Shown: piece by piece, positions 1 to 8,087 of the stretch
Position numbering within the stretch: position 1 is the first letter of the stretch
Layout of the letters: every line of letters begins with the position of its first letter
Source: Halovenus sp037080055
GTDB lineage: Archaea; Halobacteriota; Halobacteria; Halobacteriales; Haloarculaceae
NCBI RefSeq assembly: GCF_037080055.1
Contig: NZ_JBAOJI010000006.1
Coordinates: forward strand, 186,001-250,000
Length of the DNA: 64,000 bases
Reading direction: 5' to 3'
Position numbers and translations under genes: made by a program
The notes under the pieces: model-generated
The model's input: only the letters and a program-made list of their open reading frames with translations
Databases searched by the model: none
What the model was told of the DNA's origin: nothing

Positions 1-41
1 TTGCTCGCTTCGCTCGCAACGACCATGTTTTTGCCGCGAGC

Positions 42-73
42 GGTCGCCGTCGGCGACCCGACCGGGAAAAAGA
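42..73 (-). terminator. possible terminator of the minD-like gene
   Basis: A perfect 7-bp inverted repeat, GGTCGCC and GGCGACC with a 3-base loop, lies at 42-58. Read on the minus strand, a run of five T (67-71) lies just after the stop codon of the MinD-like gene and before this hairpin. Archaeal termination relies mainly on T-runs, so the T-run is the more likely signal. The role is inferred from position only. Confidence 0.35.
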
Positions 74-81
74 TGGTGGCG

Positions 82-891
82 TTAGCCAAAGATGCCGCCG
101 AAGACCCCGCCGTCTTCGTCGTCTTCTTCCTCTTGTTCTTCTTCGTCGAGGAACCACTGGCTGTCGAAGACGCGGTCGAGGTCGGTACTGGGCGAACCCT
201 CGAAGAAGACTGCTTCGAGCGAGCCGGCAAGTTGACGGTAGGCGTCTGCTGGATCGCTCTCGGAGGCGTTTTCGAGGAGTGGTTCCTCTTTGGTGGCGTC
301 GACATCGACCGGAATTACACCGAGCAGTGGCACGTCGAACTTGTCGGCAATCTCTTGGACGTAGGTGTCCCGGTTGACCCGGGTGATGATCGCTCCGATC
401 ACGTCGCCGTCGACGCGTTCGGCCAAGTCTGCGGTCTTGATCGTATCGTTGACCGCCACGTCGTCGGGCGTCGTCACCAGCAAGACGCCGTCGGCGAGTC
501 CGAGCGGGACGGTCGTCTCGTGGCTCAGCCCCGCGCCAGTGTCGACGAGCACCACGTCGAAGGTGTTCTTGAGCGTGTTGATCACCTTCCGAAGTTTCGC
601 CGGGTCGGCCTCGGCGAAGGCTTCGAGACTCTGTTCGCCCGGGATGACAGTCATCCCCATCTGCGCGTCGTTCAGTGCCGCGCTGACTGTTTCGCCGCCG
701 GCGAGCACCTCGTGGATGCTCGTCTCGTAGTCGAGTCCGAGCATATTGCCGAGATTCGCCATGCCCAGATCCGCATCGACGACGACGGTATCGTAGCCGT
801 TCTCCTCGAGTGCTGCCGCGATGTTGATCGCTGTGGTGGTCTTCCCGACGCCTCCCTTCCCACCTGCGATCGTACAGACGTACCCCGCCAT
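82..891 (-). CDS. minD: MinD/ParA-type P-loop ATPase with acidic tail
   Basis: A 269-residue ATPase of the SIMIBI MinD/ParA class, which positions proteins or complexes in the cell. The deviant Walker A (KGGVGKTT) is at residues 12-19, switch I (DADLGMAN) at 39-46, and switch II (VDTGAG) near 116-121. The ATG at 891 is chosen because it places the P-loop at the usual distance from the N-terminus; an upstream start would add 23 non-conserved residues. The C-terminus is a strongly acidic run (about 250-260) ending in GGVFGGIFG, rather than a plain amphipathic membrane helix. The gene is divergent from the release factor gene across 165 bp. Haloarchaea carry several MinD paralogues, and I cannot say which this is. 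Confidence 0.9.
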   Translation of the reverse strand: MAGYVCTIAGGKGGVGKTTTAINIAAALEENGYDTVVVDADLGMANLGNMLGLDYETSIHEVLAGGETVSAALNDAQMGMTVIPGEQSLEAFAEADPAKLRKVINTLKNTFDVVLVDTGAGLSHETTVPLGLADGVLLVTTPDDVAVNDTIKTADLAERVDGDVIGAIITRVNRDTYVQEIADKFDVPLLGVIPVDVDATKEEPLLENASESDPADAYRQLAGSLEAVFFEGSPSTDLDRVFDSQWFLDEEEQEEEDDEDGGVFGGIFG

Positions 892-1056
892 ATTTGAGTA
901 TATAACACCTGTACTTGCCGCGATATAAAGCCATTCGTCTATCTTACGGTCGTCTGACACGTGGCTGCCGCACGCGTGACAGCAATCGCGTTCCCCGCGG
1001 CGACTCGGAAATGGCAGGTCAACAGGTACTTACAGCAGACCGGCCAAATACAGCCA

Positions 1057-2304
1057 ATGAGCGAGTCCGAGCACGAGCAGACGGACAAACAAAAATACGA
1101 GTTCCAGAAGGTGATCGAGGAGCTCAAAGATTACCGTGGCTCCGGGACGCAGTTGGTCACCATCTACATTCCGCCGGAGCGAAACATTAGCGATGTCGTC
1201 GCCCACGTCACGCAGGAACACTCAGAAGCGAGCAACATCAAGTCCAAAGAGACTCGAACGAACGTCCAGGACGCCCTGAAGAGCATCAAAGACCGATTGA
1301 AATACTACGATGTCAAGCCGCCCGAAAACGGGATGGTGATCTTCTCGGGTGCCGTCGACTCCGGCGGCGGACAGACCGAGATGATCACTCGCGTGCTGGA
1401 GAGTCCACCCCAATCCATCGAGTCGTTCCGCTATCACTGCGACGCGGAGTTTTTGACCGAACCCCTGGCGGAGATGATGGGCGACAAGGGCCTCTTTGGC
1501 CTGATCGTCCTCGACCGACGAGAAGCCAACGTCGGCTGGCTCCGTGGCAAACGCGTCGAGCCGGTCAAATCCGCCACCTCGCTGGTGCCGGGCAAGCAGC
1601 GAAAAGGTGGCCAGTCCGCCCAGCGATTCGCCCGACTCCGACTCGAAGCCATCGACAACTTCTATCAGGAGGTCGCCGGGATGGCAGACGACCTCTTCGT
1701 CGACCAGCGCCACGAGATGGACGGTATCCTCGTCGGCGGTCCCTCACCGACCAAAGACGAGTTCCTCGACGGCGACTACCTGCACCACGAACTGCAGGAT
1801 ATGGTGCTCGGCAAGTTCGACGTGGCCTACACCGACGAGTCCGGCCTCCACGACCTCGTAGACGCGGCTGACGAGGTGCTGGCCGAGCACGAAGTCCTCG
1901 AAGACAAACAGACGATGGAGCAGTTCTTCGAGCAACTCCACGACGGCAACAAGGCGACCTACGGATTCAACGCCACCCGTGAGAACCTGATGATGGGTGC
2001 CGTCGAGACGCTGCTGATCAGCGAGGATCTGCGGAAAGATGTCGTCGCCTACGAGTGCCCGAACGGCCACGACGAGTACGAGTTCATCGACCGGACCGAA
2101 GACACCCCGACACACGAGTGTTCGCGCTGCGGTGAGACCGTCGAGGAGGGCGAGCGCGAGGACGCTATCGATCACCTGATGGAACTGGCCGAACAGCGAG
2201 GGAGCGAGACGATGTTTATTTCGACGGACTTCGAGAAGGGCGAGCAACTGCTGACGGCCTTCGGCGGCGTCGCGGGACTGTTGCGGTACTCGACTGGCGT
2301 CTAA
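1057..2304 (+). CDS. prf1: peptide chain release factor aRF1
   Basis: A 415-residue class I release factor that reads stop codons and triggers peptidyl-tRNA hydrolysis at the ribosome. The stop-codon-recognition motif NIKS is at residues 60-63 and the catalytic GGQ at 184-186. The C-terminal domain keeps a CPNGH and ECSRC zinc-ribbon-like minidomain (about 331-360), followed by the usual end that contacts the translational ATPase. An upstream in-frame GTG at 961 would add 32 residues of non-family sequence, so the ATG at 1057 is preferred. Length is normal for archaeal aRF1. It is transcribed away from the MinD-like gene. Confidence 0.97.
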   Translation: MSESEHEQTDKQKYEFQKVIEELKDYRGSGTQLVTIYIPPERNISDVVAHVTQEHSEASNIKSKETRTNVQDALKSIKDRLKYYDVKPPENGMVIFSGAVDSGGGQTEMITRVLESPPQSIESFRYHCDAEFLTEPLAEMMGDKGLFGLIVLDRREANVGWLRGKRVEPVKSATSLVPGKQRKGGQSAQRFARLRLEAIDNFYQEVAGMADDLFVDQRHEMDGILVGGPSPTKDEFLDGDYLHHELQDMVLGKFDVAYTDESGLHDLVDAADEVLAEHEVLEDKQTMEQFFEQLHDGNKATYGFNATRENLMMGAVETLLISEDLRKDVVAYECPNGHDEYEFIDRTEDTPTHECSRCGETVEEGEREDAIDHLMELAEQRGSETMFISTDFEKGEQLLTAFGGVAGLLRYSTGV

Positions 2305-2366
2305 GGACTTTCTCCGCGAGAAACGCGGGCTACATACTCAAGTTTTCGACCTGTGTAGTGTTACGT

Positions 2367-3041
2367 ATGCAACTGACGACCCGCACCAGATTCGGGCTGG
2401 CTGCTGGCTTCGTCGTCCTGGGGGCCGTCGCGAGTCTGCTCGCCGCGCCGGAACTGCCAGCGGAGTTGGTCACCAGTTGGGATGGGACCGGTGAGCCGAA
2501 CGATACGCTTCCGAAAACGACGGCGCTGGTGTTCGTTCCCGCACTCAGCGCGGCGATGATCGGGCTGTTCGCGATCCTTCCGCGGATCGATCCACTCGGG
2601 GAGAACGTCGAGTCGTTCCGCCGGTACTACGACTGGTTCGTCGTCGTGTTATCGGCGTACCTGTTCGGGGTTCACGCCGGCATTATCGCCTTCAATCTCG
2701 GCTACGAGTTCGAGTTCATTCTCCTCGTTCTCGCCGGGGTCGCTGCGCTGCTCTACTATACGGGCATCCTGTTGGGCCACGCCGAACGCAACTGGTTCGT
2801 CGGGATTCGCACGCCATGGACGTTGAGCAGCGACGAGGTCTGGGAACGGACACACGACCTCGGCGGCAAACTGTTCAAACTCAGCGCGGTCGTGACCCTC
2901 GCCGGACTGGCCCTCGGTGACGCAGCAATCTACGTCCTCACCGGAGCCGTTCTGTTCACGAGCGCGACGACGCTCGTCTATTCCTACTACTGTTACCGGC
3001 AACTTGACGACAGTAGCGATGTCGCCGCCGGGATGAGTTGA
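2367..3041 (+). CDS. SdpI/DUF1648-family membrane protein
   Basis: A 224-residue integral membrane protein with about six hydrophobic segments. The N-terminal part matches the DUF1648 type: a short loop with the tryptophan of VTSWDGTGEPND followed by more helices. The region around NWFVGIRTPWTLSS (about 138-152) is the hallmark of the SdpI family. In Bacillus, SdpI is the immunity and signalling protein for the SdpC toxin. In archaea the role is unknown, and no toxin gene is visible here. ATG 2367 is preferred over GTG 2358. The gene stands alone and converges with the following minus-strand gene, with one base between the stops. Confidence 0.85.
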   Translation: MQLTTRTRFGLAAGFVVLGAVASLLAAPELPAELVTSWDGTGEPNDTLPKTTALVFVPALSAAMIGLFAILPRIDPLGENVESFRRYYDWFVVVLSAYLFGVHAGIIAFNLGYEFEFILLVLAGVAALLYYTGILLGHAERNWFVGIRTPWTLSSDEVWERTHDLGGKLFKLSAVVTLAGLALGDAAIYVLTGAVLFTSATTLVYSYYCYRQLDDSSDVAAGMS

Positions 3042-3042
3042 G

Positions 3043-3429
3043 CTACAGCAACTGTTCGAGTTGGCGGCGTCGGCCCGACAGGTCGAGATCTGTCTCGATA
3101 TCTGAATCCTGTGCCAGACGATCCAGCGCGAGCAGCGGGTCGGTCCCGGCCCGTTCGACGGCGTCGAGCAACTCGGTAATCTCGCTGCGGTACAGCGCGA
3201 GATTTTCGAGCAGGCCGAGCAACAACGCCAGCGGAATCGCAGCCTCCCCCGTGGGGAATCCGTCGCTGACGCGCTCGAAGTCGGGCGCTTCCGCCGGCTC
3301 CGTCGCAGGCTGGATCGCGAGACAGCCCGTACACAGCGCGACGACGTCCTCCTCACCGGGCAGATATGAATCGTACTCGTCGGGGACCGCGAACCGCACC
3401 GTCTCCGCCGAACACTCCTGACACTCCAT
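3043..3429 (-). CDS. small zinc-finger protein, haloarchaeal family
   Basis: A 128-residue cytoplasmic protein with two CxxC pairs in its N-terminal 40 residues (CQEC at 3-6 and CTGC near 33-36), which should form a treble-clef or zinc-ribbon finger. The rest is mostly helical: a leucine-rich stretch near 68-80, then charged helices to the end. It resembles a family of uncharacterised haloarchaeal proteins (I believe DUF6276, not certain). It faces the SdpI-like gene tail to tail and shares no operon with its neighbours. Function is unknown. A DNA, RNA or protein-binding role is only a guess from the zinc finger. Confidence 0.75.
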   Translation of the reverse strand: MECQECSAETVRFAVPDEYDSYLPGEEDVVALCTGCLAIQPATEPAEAPDFERVSDGFPTGEAAIPLALLLGLLENLALYRSEITELLDAVERAGTDPLLALDRLAQDSDIETDLDLSGRRRQLEQLL

Positions 3430-3504
3430 ACTCCGGTTTCGACGGGCACGGTCAAAAGCCCCAGCGGTCCCGATTCAAACGTCCGTTTGACTCTCCGGCG
3501 TCTG

Positions 3505-3513
3505 TTTATATAT
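3505..3513 (+). promoter_or_regulatory. TATA box for the lipoprotein gene
   Basis: The AT-rich block TTTATATAT lies about 24 bases (centre to start codon) upstream of the ATG at 3533. This is the spacing expected for a leaderless or near-leaderless haloarchaeal transcript. No Shine-Dalgarno sequence precedes the ATG, in keeping with that reading. Confidence 0.55.
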
Positions 3514-3532
3514 GGGGGTGGACGTATCGTAT

Positions 3533-4450
3533 ATGCAGCAACTCACGAGACGGCAAGCACTCGTCGGTGCCCTCGGTACCGGGGCAGTAGCACTTGCAGG
3601 CTGTGTCAGTGGTAACGGAGACGACCCCGACGACGAGTCGGACGACCAAGGCGACGACTCCGGAACGGCGGAACTCGACTCGTCGATCGAGCGCGTCGGG
3701 AGCGGGTGCGCCGGGATGGGGCCCGGCGAGGCACCGGTCTTCCTCGACGACGGCGAGTACGTCGTGCAGGGAACGATCCCCTCGCCCACACCGTGTTACG
3801 AGCCAGTGATCGACTCCCAGAACTTCGAGAACGGAACTCTCTCGGTGACCATCGATGTCACAGAGACGGATGACGGCCCCTGCACCGACTGCGTCGGCGA
3901 GGTTCTGTACGACGCGACTGTATCGGGGCCGGATCCATCAGAAGTCGACAGCGTGTCGATCACACATGCGGGTGGCAAGACACACGAGACGCCCGCGGAG
4001 GATATCCCGGAGGGAGTGCCGGCACTGGTTGACGCCGAGATCACCGACTCCGAGAGCAGGCCCCGAGACGGGAAGTCAGAGGGAACCGCGGAAGTCGATG
4101 AGATCGACGACAGCAGCGACACCGGAACGATTACGATCACCGGCAAAATCCCGACAGAGCACCCCCACCACGAGGCGGTGCTCACCGATGCCAGCGTCCG
4201 CGCCGGCACGCTCAGCGTGAGCGTCGATGTCGAGTCGACGCTGGAGGACGAGCAGATGGGAACGATGCCGCTGGGCATGGTCGAGTACACCGCCAGTGCC
4301 GAAATCGAACAGCCGGCGGCTATCGACAGCGTCCAGATCAGCCATCCGAACGCCGGGTACGGCAGTTCGTGGGCGAGTGACAGCGCTTCAGCGAGTGAGA
4401 GCGCAACGAACAGCCACGGCGAGTCGAGCAGTTCCGACGGCAGCAGCTGA
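3533..4450 (+). CDS. Tat-exported lipoprotein with two related domains
   Basis: A 305-residue predicted lipoprotein. The leader has RR at 6-7, a hydrophobic core and a lipobox ending at Cys24, which fits Tat export and lipid anchoring. A short acidic linker follows, then two related units of about 100 residues. Each starts with an I-P-[ST]-x-x-P motif, continues with G-T-L-S-V-[TS]-[IV]-D-V and a YxA strand, and ends in D-S-V-x-I-[ST]-H. The first unit also carries a CxDC cysteine motif that the second lacks. The C-terminus is a Ser/Ala-rich tail. The ATG at 3533 is chosen because the upstream codons precede the leader and TATA spacing. Function is unknown; an extracellular adhesion or binding role is only plausible. 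Confidence 0.85.
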   Translation: MQQLTRRQALVGALGTGAVALAGCVSGNGDDPDDESDDQGDDSGTAELDSSIERVGSGCAGMGPGEAPVFLDDGEYVVQGTIPSPTPCYEPVIDSQNFENGTLSVTIDVTETDDGPCTDCVGEVLYDATVSGPDPSEVDSVSITHAGGKTHETPAEDIPEGVPALVDAEITDSESRPRDGKSEGTAEVDEIDDSSDTGTITITGKIPTEHPHHEAVLTDASVRAGTLSVSVDVESTLEDEQMGTMPLGMVEYTASAEIEQPAAIDSVQISHPNAGYGSSWASDSASASESATNSHGESSSSDGSS

Positions 4451-4460
4451 GTGCGCTCGA

Positions 4461-5096
4461 CTACTCCGCCTGTTCCAGATACTCGGTGACGATCACGTCC
4501 CCGCTGGACGCGCCGATCCGTTCGGCTCCCGCCTCGAACAACTCCTCGGCGAAGGCCCACGAGCCGACGCCGCCGCTGGCTTTGACCGGCGCGAACTCGG
4601 CCATCAGTTCGACATCTGCGACGGTCGCTCCGCCCTCGGCAAAGCCTGTCGCGGTCTTGAGAAAGTCAACGTCGGCCTCGGCAGCGTCTCGGCTGAGCGA
4701 TCTGAGCGTCTCCTCGTCGAACAGCGACGTTTCGAGGATTGCTTTCACCGGAATCGGGACTGCCGCGACGAGTTCGTCGATCTCCGAGCGAAAAGTCTCG
4801 GTGTCCTCGCTGGCCTGGCCGAGATTCGGAACGAGATCGATCTCGCTCGCACCGGCTTTCCAGGCCTCCGTCGCCTCGGTACACTTCGTCGAGACTGTGT
4901 GTTGGCCGTGCGGAAAGCCGATTACGGTGCTAACCTCGGTGTCGGGTGCGTACTCCGTCGCCTCGGCGACGTAACACGGCGGCACGCAGGCGCGCATCCC
5001 GTACTCCTCGGCCTCGTCGAGGACCTGCCGGACATCCTCCCACGTGGTCTCCGGCCCGAGGACGGTGTGTTCGATCCGCGATGGGATATCGTCCAT
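4461..5096 (-). CDS. deoC: deoxyribose-phosphate aldolase
   Basis: A 211-residue class I aldolase that cleaves 2-deoxyribose-5-phosphate to glyceraldehyde-3-phosphate and acetaldehyde during deoxynucleoside breakdown. Key residues are visible: the Schiff-base lysine in FLKTATGF (Lys147), the second active-site lysine in VKASGGV (Lys172), and the aspartate in EIDLVPN (Asp87). Length is typical. A nucleoside phosphorylase gene lies about 1 kb away on the other strand, which fits a shared catabolic theme, although the two are not an operon. The upstream region contains TTAAAAATA near 5120, a likely promoter element between this gene and the divergent membrane-protein gene. Confidence 0.96.
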   Translation of the reverse strand: MDDIPSRIEHTVLGPETTWEDVRQVLDEAEEYGMRACVPPCYVAEATEYAPDTEVSTVIGFPHGQHTVSTKCTEATEAWKAGASEIDLVPNLGQASEDTETFRSEIDELVAAVPIPVKAILETSLFDEETLRSLSRDAAEADVDFLKTATGFAEGGATVADVELMAEFAPVKASGGVGSWAFAEELFEAGAERIGASSGDVIVTEYLEQAE

Positions 5097-5178
5097 ACGC
5101 CTGCTCGGCGGGCTCAGCGGTTAAAAATACCGCTCGTGACCGGAACTGTTTTCAACGCACAGGTAGCACCTTGGCGAC

Positions 5179-6033
5179 ATGGTTGTGCCATTTAGCGATT
5201 TCGTCGTCCCGGGGCCGATCCAGTCGGCGGCGCTTCTGATCGGGACGGGGACGATTGTCGTGTTGCTGTACGCGCTTCGGCCACCACTGACACAGAAAAT
5301 CGTGCTCTCTTTCATTCCGTGGGTCATCAGTGGCAGCATCTTGCACGTCTTCTGGCAACTCGGGAAAATCCAGCAGCGCCAACTCTATCCCGAACCGATC
5401 GAGCCGCTGTTTTCTGCCCCAGCAGTCTATCTCACGACGTTTATCGTCCTCGGTGCGATCTGGACGCTCTCGGCGATCATCGTCCCTAGCTACGACCGTA
5501 GCGACAGAATCGCGACCTACATGCTCGCGACTGGCGTCGGGGCGTTAATTCCGTTGCTCGGCCTCGTCGTCTGGCAGGGCCAAGACCCCCAGATCGCGCC
5601 GATGGAGCCGATCTGGCCCGTCCTCGGACTGATCATCTCTATCGTGCTGACGTTCATCGTCTACATCGCGATCGGTGCCTGGCGGACCTACGTTATCGCA
5701 CAGGCCCGATCCGTCGGTGCCTTCGTCCTCTTTGCCCACACCTTCGACGGCGTGACGACCGCCATCGGCGTCGACGTACTGGGCGGGGGTGAACGGTCGG
5801 CGCTGCCCGCTGCCATCCTCGACTTCGCGGCTGGCCTTCCCGTCGCAGATACCATCGGCGTCGGCTGGCTGTTCGTTCTCGTGAAAGTCACTCTTGCGTC
5901 GGCGATTGTCGTCCTCTTCGCCGACTATCTCGACGAGGAGCCGACGCAGGCGAATCTCCTGCTCGCACTCATCGCCATCGTCGGACTGGGGCCCGCGGTC
6001 AACAACTTCTTCCTGTTTCTGCTCTCGCCCTGA
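5179..6033 (+). CDS. DUF63 family membrane protein
   Basis: A 284-residue protein with about eight transmembrane helices. It matches the archaeal DUF63 family, including the AHTFDGVTTAIGVD segment near 193-206 and the GPAVNNFFLF end. The family is found widely in archaea and has no known function. The N-terminus starts just before the first hydrophobic helix. The gene is divergent from deoC and ends about 50 bases before the uridine phosphorylase gene on the same strand. That downstream gene has its own TATA-like CTTTACTAC, so co-transcription is possible but not required. Confidence 0.88.
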   Translation: MVVPFSDFVVPGPIQSAALLIGTGTIVVLLYALRPPLTQKIVLSFIPWVISGSILHVFWQLGKIQQRQLYPEPIEPLFSAPAVYLTTFIVLGAIWTLSAIIVPSYDRSDRIATYMLATGVGALIPLLGLVVWQGQDPQIAPMEPIWPVLGLIISIVLTFIVYIAIGAWRTYVIAQARSVGAFVLFAHTFDGVTTAIGVDVLGGGERSALPAAILDFAAGLPVADTIGVGWLFVLVKVTLASAIVVLFADYLDEEPTQANLLLALIAIVGLGPAVNNFFLFLLSP

Positions 6034-6086
6034 CCGCCGATCGCTGCTTTCGCTTCCTTTACTACTGCGGCCCGAGACGAACCGAC

Positions 6087-6812
6087 ATGGCGAAACAGCC
6101 ACATCTACTCGTCGAGGACGGCGATCTGACCGATATCGCACTCGTTCCGGGTGATCCCGGCCGAGTCGACCGGATTGCGAGCCACTGCGACGATCATACT
6201 GTCGTCGCGACCAACCGCGAATACAAACTCGTCAACGCGACCTACGAGGGCCGTGAGCTGACGATCTGTTCGACAGGAATCGGCTCGCCCTCGGCGGCGA
6301 TTGCGGCCGAAGAACTGGAGGCGGTCGGTGTCGAGACCCTCCTTCGCGTGGGGACGACCGGCGCGCTCCAGTCCGGCATCGAGATCGGTGACATGATCGT
6401 CGCCACCGGCGCGGCCAAAGACGAGGGGACGACCAAACGCTACGAGGACGCGACGGTCCCCGCCGTCCCCGATTACGAGGTGCTCTCGGCGCTGGTCGAC
6501 GTCTCCGAGCAGCGCGAGGCTCCGGTCCACGTCGGTCCAGTTGCGACCGACGATGCCTTCTACGCCGAAACCGAGGCGTACGTCTCCGACTGGGAGGACG
6601 CCAGCCTGCTCGCCGTCGAGATGGAAGCGGCGGCGCTGTTTACCATCGCTCGCCGGAAGGGAATGCGCGCCGGGGCGATCTGTACCGTCGACGGCAACCT
6701 CGTCGAAGGCACACAGAAAGGCGAGACCGAGGAGGACGAACTGCCCGCAAAGGCTAAAAACAACGTCGAACGAGCTATCGAGATCTCGCTAGAGGCGACC
6801 CGACGGCTGTAG
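6087..6812 (+). CDS. udp: uridine phosphorylase-type nucleoside phosphorylase
   Basis: A 241-residue enzyme of the PNP/UDP family that splits nucleosides with phosphate into base and (deoxy)ribose-1-phosphate. The phosphate-binding loop PGDPGR is at residues 21-26. RVGTTGAL (about 86-93) forms the second phosphate/ribose loop, and VEMEAAALF near 173 carries the ribose-contacting Glu and Met. Length is slightly short, as in archaeal members. Base specificity cannot be proven from sequence; uridine is the closest call. With deoC nearby and uracil phosphoribosyltransferase elsewhere in the window, it fits pyrimidine salvage and breakdown. Its stop codon abuts the stop of the convergent FIST gene. 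Confidence 0.9.
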   Translation: MAKQPHLLVEDGDLTDIALVPGDPGRVDRIASHCDDHTVVATNREYKLVNATYEGRELTICSTGIGSPSAAIAAEELEAVGVETLLRVGTTGALQSGIEIGDMIVATGAAKDEGTTKRYEDATVPAVPDYEVLSALVDVSEQREAPVHVGPVATDDAFYAETEAYVSDWEDASLLAVEMEAAALFTIARRKGMRAGAICTVDGNLVEGTQKGETEEDELPAKAKNNVERAIEISLEATRRL

Positions 6813-8018
6813 TCACTCCGGGAGCAGGAGCACGGATGTCGTGGCGTTGTGATAGCCGCTCGCAGAATCCGGCGGCATGCAGACCTCGCCGTAGGTCTCG
6901 AAACCGACAAACTGCGCCGGGAGTACGTCGGCTATTCCTTCGACTGCGCGGTCGAACTCGGAGCCGAGGATGATCTCTCGACAGCCGCAGTCGAAGACGA
7001 GCGCGCCGGCGAGCCCATCGCCCTCGAATTCTGCCAGCGCTTGCTCGGCAGCGTTCTGGGCGGAGTCGATCTGTGCCTCCGTCGGACTGTGGGTGATCCG
7101 GACTTCCGTCCCCTCCGGAACGGCCGTCGCGACGGCGAGCGGACCGGTGGTCCGGTCGGTCATCCCAGGCCAGCGGATCTTGTGTGCCCCGTCGGCGATG
7201 GGCACGCCGAGTTCGAATCTGGTCAGCAGATCGAACAGCTCTCGGTCCTCGGCCGTCAGCGAGTCCACGTCGATTCCGTATTCCGCCGCCGCGACCGCGG
7301 CGACCTCGCGCTTCCAGACATCGAATGCGGGCTCGCCGCCGAGTTCGTAGATGATGTTCTCCTCGGCGCGGGTCACCTCGTAGGTCTCGGAGATGGGTTC
7401 GTGCCCGTGCTCGACGCCAAGCCCGAAGGGCTGATCGCCACTCAATACGGCGATTGCGACGCCGTCATCGGCGATTCCGTCCTCGGTAAAGACCAGCGTC
7501 TGCTCCATTCCGAGGTCGTCGCCCGCCGATCCGCCCGCCAGCGGAATATCGCCCAGTACCTGATTCGTCACGAGGCTGATCTGCTCGCCTTTGCCGGTCA
7601 GGCCGCTGTGGACGGTCACGGCGGCGGTGTACTCCCCGTCCATCTCGGCTGTCTCCGGCAAGTCCGCAACTGCTCGCTCGACGGTCCCGAAGATGTCTTC
7701 GGAGACGCCGTCGGCCAGTGCCGTCTCGATATGGAGGTGGTCGGACGCGATCAGGCCGACTGCGAGCCCTCCGCTGGTTACGCGGTCGTCGGTGAACTCC
7801 CCGGCCGTCGTCGAGCCGAATAGTTTGATCGGTCCCAGCTGCTCCCGTACTGTGTCGACGATGGTCTCGACATCGTGGATCGCGGATGCGAATACGACCG
7901 CGAGTTCGACCGAGTCGGGGTCGGTAAGCTGACCGCGGGCCGTCCGCACCGCTTCGCTCGTCGCGGTCGCTGTGTCGGCCGCTGTCGTGATTCCGCGAAC
8001 CAACTCGGTGCTCTCCAT
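6813..8018 (-). CDS. FIST-domain small-molecule sensor
   Basis: A 401-residue protein with FIST_N followed by FIST_C. The N-terminal half has the SxxxxxFGSTTAGEF region (about 61-75) and the GLTGKGEQ and PLAGGSAGDD motifs, and the C-terminal half ends in the usual CGCRE...GFETYGE pattern. FIST domains are thought to bind small ligands such as amino acids and occur beside histidine kinases. Here a kinase gene lies directly upstream on the same strand, 69 bases away, so the two probably work together. The ATG at 8018 is chosen because earlier codons give a hydrophobic stretch absent from the family. Confidence 0.92.
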   Translation of the reverse strand: MESTELVRGITTAADTATATSEAVRTARGQLTDPDSVELAVVFASAIHDVETIVDTVREQLGPIKLFGSTTAGEFTDDRVTSGGLAVGLIASDHLHIETALADGVSEDIFGTVERAVADLPETAEMDGEYTAAVTVHSGLTGKGEQISLVTNQVLGDIPLAGGSAGDDLGMEQTLVFTEDGIADDGVAIAVLSGDQPFGLGVEHGHEPISETYEVTRAEENIIYELGGEPAFDVWKREVAAVAAAEYGIDVDSLTAEDRELFDLLTRFELGVPIADGAHKIRWPGMTDRTTGPLAVATAVPEGTEVRITHSPTEAQIDSAQNAAEQALAEFEGDGLAGALVFDCGCREIILGSEFDRAVEGIADVLPAQFVGFETYGEVCMPPDSASGYHNATTSVLLLPE

Positions 8019-8087
8019 ATTCCGGTCCCCCGCTCTTCGCAGAGAGTTCTCGACACCAGTGTATAAAAGTACTGCCGACAGCGGCAC

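Noticed and set aside
1..897. 298-codon frame opposite the MinD-like gene
   Set aside because: The complementary strand codes for a complete MinD-like ATPase with a clear P-loop; this frame has no motif.
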